Assembly (NCBI GenBank): GCA_018646565.1
Contig: JABGUO010000398.1
Coordinates: 1-7,727 of the forward strand
Direction of reading: 5' to 3'
Length of the DNA: 7,727 nt
From: Opitutia bacterium
GTDB lineage: Bacteria > Verrucomicrobiota > Verrucomicrobiia > Opitutales > Seribacteraceae
Shown: positions 1-5,179 of the stretch, piece after piece
Layout of the letters: each line of letters opens with the position of its first letter
Position numbering within the stretch: the first letter of the stretch is position 1
Translations under genes and position numbers: made by a program
Notes under the pieces: model-generated
Told to the model about the DNA's origin: nothing
The model's database searches: none
The model's input: the letters and a program-made list of their open reading frames with translations, nothing else

Positions 1-172
1 TGCCCTACCCGATGCGGTAAAAAGCGACGTAATTGCTTACAGTCAATTATTGGGCCCCGGCGAAAGTGAAATTGTTAAATTTAAGGCTCCTGCTAAACCT
101 GGAGTACATCAATTTGTATGCACTTTCCCAGGTCACTATGCTATGATGCGTGGTGTGATGGTGGTGAAGTAA
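1..172 (+). CDS. Azurin/auracyanin-type blue-copper protein, C-terminal fragment (5' end outside window)
   Basis: The reading frame is open from base 2 to a TAA at 170-172 and gives 56 residues, the end of a larger protein. The motif CTFPGHYAMMRG near the C-terminus places Cys40, His45 and Met49 of the fragment at the C-x4-H-x3-M spacing of the type-1 copper site in azurins and auracyanins; plastocyanins use C-x2-H. The preceding PGESEIVKFKAP stretch fits the strand before the copper loop. Such domains carry single electrons in the periplasm or at the membrane. They occur alone or as the last domain of larger proteins, including haem-containing multidomain proteins in PVC bacteria; the fragment cannot tell which applies here. 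The fourth ligand (the first His) would lie upstream. The gene converges on mqo with only 12 bases between the stop codons. The family is secure; the exact role is unknown. Confidence 0.88.
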   Translation, partial: ALPDAVKSDVIAYSQLLGPGESEIVKFKAPAKPGVHQFVCTFPGHYAMMRGVMVVK

Positions 173-184
173 CTAATTAATTCA

Positions 185-1696
185 TCATGCACGAAGTTCA
201 AGTGAACTTTCGGCAGACTTACTGCACATCCTATTTTTTTTAACCTCATCTGGTTTTTGACCATTACTTACTCGATTGTAGTAACTAGGGATCATTTCTT
301 GTAACTTATTCTTGGCTTTTTCACTTTTGCATAACTGTGGAAAGCACTTTTGTACCACTTCAAGTACAATATTGACACAAACTGAAGCACCAGGAGATGC
401 ACCCAACAGAGCGGAGATCGTTTTATCCTTGGTAGTTACCACTTCGGTTCCAAAGTGGACAATTCCAGCATCCCCATCCTCTTTTTTGATTGCCTGTACG
501 CGAATGCCGGCATCTATAAGCTTCCAGTCTTTGGGTTGGGCATCCGGATAAAAATTACGTAATTCCTTCATCCGGGTGTTCATGCTTTGCAGTCCCTGTT
601 GAATGAGATAACTGACAAGGGGAATATTACTGACCCCCACCTTGATTAAAGTAAGAATATTATGTAGCTTGATAGAACCAGGAAGATCTAAAAAGCTACC
701 ACCACGGTGTAAAAACTTAGTGGTCCATGCTGCATAAGGTCCGAACAGCAATGTTTTTTTCCCCTCCAACCATCGACTGTCCAAATGAGGAACCGCCATC
801 GTCGGCGCCGCACCAGGAGACAATCCGTAGACCTTGGCTTCGTGCTTTTTCACAATTTCAGGATCATCGCAGACCAACCATTGCCCACCTATTGGAAATC
901 CGCCATACCCTTTAATTTCGGGTACTCCGGCTTTTTGCAGGAGTGGAAGGGAACCTCCACCGGCTCCAATAAAGACAAACTTCGACAGTCTTTTTCGGGT
1001 TATCCCTGACTTTAAATCTTTAATAGTAAGTTCCCATCCATCCCCACCGCGGTTTAGGTCAGTAACTCGGTTATGGGTATGAAAAGAACAATCTTCCTGC
1101 TCCCCCATCCAATGAATTAATTTACGTGAAATTTCTCCAAAATTAACATCGGTCCCGGCATCCATTTTGGTCGCCGCCACCGGCATTTTTTCCCGGCCTT
1201 CCATTAAAAGGGGGGCCCACTCGCGAATTATTTTAGGATCCTCACTGTATTCCATTTCCGAGAAAAAAGGGTGAGCAAGCATGCCCTTAAAACGGGACTT
1301 AAGGAAATCAACCTGTTCCTGACCGTAAACAAAACTGATATGTGGAACCGGTTGAATGAACTCGGACGGATTATCAATCATACCCGTACGCACAGCATGA
1401 GCCCAGAATTGTTTAGTCTGTTCGAACTGTTCGAATATTTCTACGGCTTTGGACACATCGACCTCGCCATCCGGTCCACGATCTGGCGTATAACTTAATT
1501 CACATATTCCAGCATGTCCGGTCCCGGCATTATTCCAACCATTGGAACTTTCCTTTGAAAGTTCATCCGTTACTTCATAAAGTTCAATCTTAAGATTCGG
1601 ATCAAGGCATTTGAGCAAAGCCCCCAAGTTAGCGGACATGACTCCGCTCCCAATAAGGGCAACATCTATTGTTTCGAATTGTGAATCAGTACTCAT
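185..1696 (-). CDS. mqo: Malate:quinone oxidoreductase
   Basis: The 503-residue product matches the usual length of the family (about 490-550). Mqo is an FAD-dependent, peripheral membrane enzyme that oxidises malate to oxaloacetate and passes electrons to quinone, bypassing or supplementing soluble NAD-malate dehydrogenase in the TCA cycle. Visible landmarks are the N-terminal dinucleotide fold IGSGVMSANLGALL (residues 15-28), the family block NGWNNAGTGHAG (52-63), the second FAD-region glycine cluster FIGAGGGSLPLLQKAG (242-257) followed by GYGGFPIGGQW (263-273), the GLSPGAAPTMAVPHLD block (291-306), and the closing LLGASPGASV (430-439). No signal peptide or transmembrane segment is seen. 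It is the last gene of the minus-strand cluster, starting 13 bases after the upp stop, so it is probably co-transcribed with pyrimidine salvage genes, an unexpected pairing. No clear Shine-Dalgarno sequence precedes the ATG. The family call is firm. Confidence 0.97.
   Translation of the reverse strand: MSTDSQFETIDVALIGSGVMSANLGALLKCLDPNLKIELYEVTDELSKESSNGWNNAGTGHAGICELSYTPDRGPDGEVDVSKAVEIFEQFEQTKQFWAHAVRTGMIDNPSEFIQPVPHISFVYGQEQVDFLKSRFKGMLAHPFFSEMEYSEDPKIIREWAPLLMEGREKMPVAATKMDAGTDVNFGEISRKLIHWMGEQEDCSFHTHNRVTDLNRGGDGWELTIKDLKSGITRKRLSKFVFIGAGGGSLPLLQKAGVPEIKGYGGFPIGGQWLVCDDPEIVKKHEAKVYGLSPGAAPTMAVPHLDSRWLEGKKTLLFGPYAAWTTKFLHRGGSFLDLPGSIKLHNILTLIKVGVSNIPLVSYLIQQGLQSMNTRMKELRNFYPDAQPKDWKLIDAGIRVQAIKKEDGDAGIVHFGTEVVTTKDKTISALLGASPGASVCVNIVLEVVQKCFPQLCKSEKAKNKLQEMIPSYYNRVSNGQKPDEVKKNRMCSKSAESSLELRA
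192..241 (+). terminator. Possible terminator of the cupredoxin gene, inside the mqo 3' end
   Basis: Going rightward, a hairpin has arms AAGTTC (194-199) and GAACTT (204-209) around a 4-base loop. It is extended by CG/CG pairing across one bulged T. A small GCAG/CTGC stem (213-225) follows, and then a run of eight T at 234-241. Together these resemble a loose intrinsic terminator for the plus-strand gene ending at 172. The T-run is not directly attached to the stronger stem, and the whole element lies within the last codons of mqo on the other strand, so it may be only coding sequence. No T-run follows the stem in the minus direction, so it does not look like a terminator for mqo. Confidence 0.25.
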
Positions 1697-1709
1697 AAAT
1701 AAAAATCAA

Positions 1710-2345
1710 TTAGGATTGTGTCCCAAACATACGATCTCCGGCATCACCGAGTCCGGGAACAATGTATCCGTGTTCGTTCAGTTTTTCATCAAGAGAGGCG
1801 GTAAAAATCGGGACATCGGGGTGGGCTTCTTTCATGCGGGCCACTCCTTCCGGCGCAGCAAGCAGACAGAGCAAACGGATTTCACTGGCTCCTTCTTTTT
1901 TTAATCGATCAATCGCAGCAACAGATGAATTACCGGTTGCAAGCATAGGGTCGACAGCAATGACCAAGCGGTTTTCCAATTCAGCCGGCACTTTGCAATA
2001 GTATTCAACCGGTTCAAGAGTTTCCTCATCCCGATACATTCCCACGAAACCAACACGGGCTGCGGGAATGACTTCAAGAATACCATCCAGCAGACCATTA
2101 CCTGCCCGAAGGATCGAAATGAGGGCAAGTTTCTTTCCATCCAAAATAGGCGAACGGGTCCGGCAAACCGGAGTATCAATAGTAACCTCAACCAGGGGAA
2201 GATCATCAGTGACTCCATAAGCAAGCAGCATGGAGGTCTCCCACAATAACTGTCGGAAAGTCGAACTGGGAGTCTCCTTTTTACGCATCAGGGTGAGTTT
2301 ATGCTGAACCAGAGGATGATCTAAAACGGTAAGATGTGAGGTCAT
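1710..2345 (-). CDS. upp: Uracil phosphoribosyltransferase
   Basis: This cytosolic salvage enzyme makes UMP and pyrophosphate from uracil and PRPP. The 211 residues are close to the 208-209 typical of bacterial Upp. Diagnostic parts are [13 protein letters not shown] (residues 76-88), the PRPP-binding loop [17 protein letters not shown] (128-144), in which DPMLATG is the Upp-specific form, and the C-terminal uracil-binding signature [13 protein letters not shown] (193-205) followed by FGT. Every expected block is present and there is no sign of damage. The gene lies 17 bases downstream of deoA, whose action on deoxyuridine releases uracil, so Upp can recapture the base locally. The ATG is preceded by AT-rich sequence without a recognisable Shine-Dalgarno motif. 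An antisense-frame open stretch within it is a shadow. Confidence 0.98.
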   Translation of the reverse strand: MTSHLTVLDHPLVQHKLTLMRKKETPSSTFRQLLWETSMLLAYGVTDDLPLVEVTIDTPVCRTRSPILDGKKLALISILRAGNGLLDGILEVIPAARVGFVGMYRDEETLEPVEYYCKVPAELENRLVIAVDPMLATGNSSVAAIDRLKKEGASEIRLLCLLAAPEGVARMKEAHPDVPIFTASLDEKLNEHGYIVPGLGDAGDRMFGTQS

Positions 2346-2362
2346 TGGAATAATGATTTATT

Positions 2363-3670
2363 TTATTGAACAAGTTCTCCCACTACGGGAATGGGACTAC
2401 ATTGGGATCGATCAATAGTAAAGGCAGATAGCAAATTTTTCGAGACCGAATGAACAGATTCTTCATCCTTGGCATGAATCCGGCAAAGGAGATCTCCCGA
2501 TTGAACGGCCTGGCCAAGCCCTGCAATTTGATCCAAACCAACTGAAAGATCGAGAATATCATCCTGTTGCTTGCGCCCGCCCCCCAATTCAATCACCACC
2601 TGTCCAACTGCACGCAAATCAATTCCGGAGATAAATCCATTCTCTTTTGCAACCAGGTCATAAAGGAAAGGCGCTTCAGGTAAATGGCGGGAATAATTTT
2701 CAACCAGATCATGGGGTCCGCCCAAGGCGGAAACCATCTGAGCGAACCGTTCGGTTGCCTGTCCGCTATCGATAACCTGATTAATTTGAGTTTCTCCCTG
2801 ACTCGAATTTTCAACTAATCCACCCAAACAGAGTAATTCTCCACCCAAGGAAAGCGTAACTTCCCGTAACCTTGGATCCTGGTTTACACCATTGAGGAAC
2901 TCGAGTGCATTACGACATTCAAGTGCATTTCCGGCTGCACGGGCAAGTGGTTGCTCCATATCAGTCAAGCGAGCCGATGTCTTACACCCCGCTCCGTTCG
3001 CTCCGTCCACCAAAGAACGGGCCAATCTCTTAGCCTCCACCGGATCATTTATAAACGCACCATTCCCAACCTTGACATCAAGAATGAGTCCCTCCAGGCC
3101 CGCGGCTAGTTTCTTCGAAAGAATGGAGGCAGTGATTAAATCAATACTTTCCACGGTGGAAGTGACATCGCGAATCGCATATAACCTCTTATCCGCAGGA
3201 GCAATCCCCTGCCCCGCCCCAACTATTGCACAGCCTACATCCGCAACAATTTTTTGAAACTCTTCCTCGGGAAGTAATGTGCGATAGCCCGGAATGGACT
3301 CCAACTTATCAAGTGTACCCCCGGTATGTCCCAGTCCACGCCCAGAAATCATTGGTATATAAGCCCCACAAGCAGCAAGTGCAGGAGCAAGAATGAGGGA
3401 GACATTATCCCCAATTCCTCCAGTTGAATGTTTATCCAAAACCGGTCCGGGTAAGTCCCACTGTTGGACATTCCCCGAGTCCCTCATCGCCAAAGTCAGC
3501 CCTACGCGTTCCTCCTCACTTAATCCATGGACACAGACGGCCATCGCAAAAGCACCCGCCTGGGCATCGGAAATATCACCGGAAACTAATCCACGGGCAA
3601 ATTCACTCAACTCCCCGGTCGAAAGAACCACCCCATCCCGAACCTTCGATAAAATCAGCGGTATATTCAT
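2363..3670 (-). CDS. deoA: Thymidine phosphorylase
   Basis: The enzyme phosphorolyses thymidine or deoxyuridine to the free base and 2-deoxyribose-1-phosphate in the cytosol. The 435 residues compare with about 440 for E. coli DeoA. The phosphate-binding KHSTGG motif is at residues 80-85 and the family signature SGRGLGHTGGTLDKLE at 109-124. By alignment from memory with E. coli DeoA (His85, Arg171, Ser186, Lys190), the active-site residues are His81, Arg167, Ser182 and Lys186, at a constant offset of four. Met107 falls where E. coli thymidine phosphorylase has Met111 and the broader pyrimidine-nucleoside phosphorylases have Lys, which favours deoxynucleoside specificity (inference). The C-terminal PYNP-type domain spans about 345-420. 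The ATG overlaps the cdd stop as ATGA, suggesting translational coupling; GGGGGA sits directly against the start. A pdp (broad-specificity) assignment is the only real alternative. Confidence 0.95.
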   Translation of the reverse strand: MNIPLILSKVRDGVVLSTGELSEFARGLVSGDISDAQAGAFAMAVCVHGLSEEERVGLTLAMRDSGNVQQWDLPGPVLDKHSTGGIGDNVSLILAPALAACGAYIPMISGRGLGHTGGTLDKLESIPGYRTLLPEEEFQKIVADVGCAIVGAGQGIAPADKRLYAIRDVTSTVESIDLITASILSKKLAAGLEGLILDVKVGNGAFINDPVEAKRLARSLVDGANGAGCKTSARLTDMEQPLARAAGNALECRNALEFLNGVNQDPRLREVTLSLGGELLCLGGLVENSSQGETQINQVIDSGQATERFAQMVSALGGPHDLVENYSRHLPEAPFLYDLVAKENGFISGIDLRAVGQVVIELGGGRKQQDDILDLSVGLDQIAGLGQAVQSGDLLCRIHAKDEESVHSVSKNLLSAFTIDRSQCSPIPVVGELVQ

Positions 3671-4059
3671 TCCCCCGGCAAGTGGGAATTTGAAAAAGCA
3701 TGGGGTAAAAGTTCACCAATTGTGATTCGTTTTGTTTCCCCATTCAGGTCGGCAAGAATCACCAGTACATCTGGGCCGGAAAACTCGGCAATTTTTTGCC
3801 GGCACCCGCCACAAGGGGCAATCGGAACCGGACTCTCCGCAACCACACAAACCTCCTCAATTTTATTTTCCCCTGCGGCAATCATCGCGGCAATCGCCCC
3901 CGCCTCGGCACAGGTTCCCTCCGGATAAGCTGAATTTTCCACGTTGCAACCGACAAAAACCATCCCATTGGCAGATCGAATAGCTGCACCCACCTTAAAC
4001 TTGGAGTAAGGAGCATGTGCGTTCTCTCGAACTGCAAGGGCATCTTGAAAAAGTGACAT
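3667..4059 (-). CDS. cdd: Cytidine deaminase (short tetrameric type)
   Basis: Cdd hydrolytically deaminates cytidine and deoxycytidine to uridine and deoxyuridine, feeding DeoA. The 130-residue product starting MSLFQ has the size of the zinc-dependent tetrameric cytidine deaminases. The zinc site is complete: Cys50 and catalytic Glu52 in TCAE, with Cys83 and Cys86 in PCGGCRQ. The substrate-binding NVENSAYP block is at 39-46, and the N-terminal APYSKFKVGAA segment (16-26) is typical. The frame stays open upstream to another ATG at 4146, which would add 29 residues. I chose 4059 because that extension has no family resemblance, the shorter form has the normal length, and the best promoter (4081-4109) lies inside the extension. 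It is the first gene of the minus-strand cluster and overlaps deoA by 4 bases (ATGA). No good Shine-Dalgarno motif is present. Confidence 0.96.
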   Translation of the reverse strand: MSLFQDALAVRENAHAPYSKFKVGAAIRSANGMVFVGCNVENSAYPEGTCAEAGAIAAMIAAGENKIEEVCVVAESPVPIAPCGGCRQKIAEFSGPDVLVILADLNGETKRITIGELLPHAFSNSHLPGE

Positions 4060-4080
4060 ATAAAATTTCGTTCTGCCCCT

Positions 4081-4109
4081 ATTTTGGAACGAACCTTCGA
4101 TTCTGGCAA
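4081..4109 (-). promoter_or_regulatory. Candidate sigma70-like promoter for the cdd-deoA-upp-mqo cluster
   Basis: On the minus strand, TTGCCA (complement of 4104-4109; 5 of 6 matches to TTGACA) is followed after exactly 17 bases by CAAAAT (complement of 4081-4086; 4 of 6 to TATAAT). Initiation near 4074 would give a leader of about 15 bases before the chosen cdd ATG at 4059 and would exclude the longer cdd start. The -35 box is one arm of the inverted repeat shared with the deoC promoter. Found by eye only. Confidence 0.42.
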
Positions 4110-4137
4110 GCGAATGCGAAAAACAAGAAACTTGCCA
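4104..4137. repeat. Perfect 7-bp inverted repeat between the divergent operons
   Basis: TGGCAAG (4104-4110) and CTTGCCA (4131-4137) are exact reverse complements separated by 20 bases, about 27 bases centre to centre. Each arm contains a TTGCCA hexamer pointing outward, one toward cdd and one toward deoC. It may be simply two symmetric -35 boxes, or an operator for a dimeric or tetrameric repressor controlling both operons. Arms this short can arise by chance in a region of this size. Confidence 0.45.
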
Positions 4138-4160
4138 CGGGACCAAGGAATTACAATGAT
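4132..4160 (+). promoter_or_regulatory. Candidate sigma70-like promoter for deoC-ALDH16
   Basis: TTGCCA (4132-4137; 5 of 6 to TTGACA), a 17-base spacer, then AATGAT (4155-4160; 4 of 6 to TATAAT, keeping the important second A and final T). Initiation near 4167 would leave about 20 bases before the GTG at 4187. Alternative -10 boxes nearby are TACAAT (4152-4157, spacer only 14) and TATATT (4163-4168, no good -35). The geometry mirrors the cdd promoter on the other strand. Confidence 0.38.
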
Positions 4161-4186
4161 TCTATATTCACCCTGTATCCAATATT

Positions 4187-5176
4187 GTGTCTCATTCTAA
4201 TACCAACTCAATCTCACCAAGCCATTCCCTGAAAAGAAACCCCGGCATGGAACTCGACCTTGACTGGGCACTCTCAGTACAGGCAAACACATCGGCGATT
4301 GAACGCCGGTGCAAAACCCTGCCTGGTAGACGCTCAATCAAGAAAGCAAACCAGGCGGCCTGGCTACTGAAGGCCATCACCTGTATTGACCTGACCACTT
4401 TATCTGGGGACGACACTGAACAACGGGTTCGAAGGTTGTGCCAGAAAGCGAAATACCCAGTGCGAAATGACCTGCTTGAAGCAATGGAGATTGAACCGGG
4501 TATAATCCACACCGGGGCAATCTGTGTATACCACGAAATGGTTCCCGCCGCAGTTTCCGCTCTCGAAGGAACTGACATTCCTGTGGCAGCTGTATCGACT
4601 GGTTTTCCCGCGGGTCTTTCCCCGTATGCACTTCGCTTAGCTGAGATCGGAGAATCCGTACAGGCAGGTGCCAAGGAAATTGATATTGTAATTTCCCGTC
4701 GTCATGTGCTTACCCAGAATTGGCAGGCTCTGTACGATGAAATGAAAGCTTTTAGGGAAGCCTGTGGAGATGCTCATGTAAAAGCAATTTTAGCTACCGG
4801 AGAACTGGGTACACTGCGCAATGTAGCCCGTGCTTCGATGATCTGTATGATGGCAGGTGCAGATTTCATTAAAACTTCAACCGGTAAGGAAAGTGTCAAC
4901 GCAACCCTGCCCATAAGTTTGACCATGATTCGCCAAATTCGCGACTATTACGAAAAAACGGGGTATCATGTGGGTTACAAACCGGCGGGGGGAATATCCA
5001 AGGCAAAAGACTCACTCACCTATCTTTCTCTGATCAAGGAGGAACTCGGGGATCGATGGCTCCAGCCCGATCTTTTCCGATTCGGTGCCTCCAGTCTGCT
5101 CGGAGATATCGAACGACAACTAGAACACTTTGTAACCGGGCACTACTCGGCCAATTATCGACACGCAATGGGATAA
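4187..5176 (+). CDS. deoC: Deoxyribose-phosphate aldolase, long (animal DERA-like) type
   Basis: The class I aldolase cleaves 2-deoxyribose-5-phosphate into glyceraldehyde-3-phosphate and acetaldehyde. The 329 residues are longer than the roughly 250-260 of E. coli DeoC and resemble human DERA (318): ELDLDW near the N-terminus, QAAWLLKAITCIDLTTLSGDD (start about 56), and GHYSANY near the end. Schiff-base Lys229 lies in FIKTSTGK (227-234), the partner Lys265 in GYKPAGG, and the acidic catalytic residue Asp166 in EIDIVI. These equal human Lys218, Lys254 and Asp155 at a constant offset of 11. The start is uncertain: a GTG at 4187 keeps the RNPG segment I believe is common in bacterial homologues, whereas an ATG at 4247 would begin at MELDLDW (309 residues). 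Neither has a convincing Shine-Dalgarno. The gene is divergent from cdd and 3 bases upstream of the aldehyde dehydrogenase. Confidence 0.96.
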   Translation: MSHSNTNSISPSHSLKRNPGMELDLDWALSVQANTSAIERRCKTLPGRRSIKKANQAAWLLKAITCIDLTTLSGDDTEQRVRRLCQKAKYPVRNDLLEAMEIEPGIIHTGAICVYHEMVPAAVSALEGTDIPVAAVSTGFPAGLSPYALRLAEIGESVQAGAKEIDIVISRRHVLTQNWQALYDEMKAFREACGDAHVKAILATGELGTLRNVARASMICMMAGADFIKTSTGKESVNATLPISLTMIRQIRDYYEKTGYHVGYKPAGGISKAKDSLTYLSLIKEELGDRWLQPDLFRFGASSLLGDIERQLEHFVTGHYSANYRHAMG

Positions 5177-5179
5177 GGA
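5175..5179 (+). promoter_or_regulatory. Unusually placed AAGGA ribosome-binding-like motif
   Basis: AAGGA begins within the deoC stop codon (TAA 5174-5176) and abuts the ATG at 5180 with no spacer, whereas effective Shine-Dalgarno sites usually lie 5-9 bases upstream. It may not act as a normal site. Ribosomes finishing deoC could instead reinitiate directly on the next gene. Confidence 0.25.

Noticed and set aside
1204..1216. GGGGGGCCC run inside mqo, considered as a frameshift or phase-variation tract
   Set aside because: The mqo frame is intact, with all family blocks on both sides, and a single six-G run is too short to argue for slippage.
2892..3257. 121-codon plus-strand open frame opposite deoA
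   Set aside because: Shadow frame of deoA; low-complexity Ala/Ser/Pro-rich product and no independent start signals.
4017..4232. 71-codon plus-strand frame crossing the divergent promoter region
   Set aside because: It overlaps the cdd 5' end and the deoC start in a different frame, has no ribosome-binding site, and its hydrophobic stretch comes from AT-rich intergenic sequence.
4192..4674. 160-codon open frame on the minus strand opposite the start of deoC
   Set aside because: It lies fully antisense to a certain gene, its product resembles no family I know, and its composition is what deoC codons give when read backwards.
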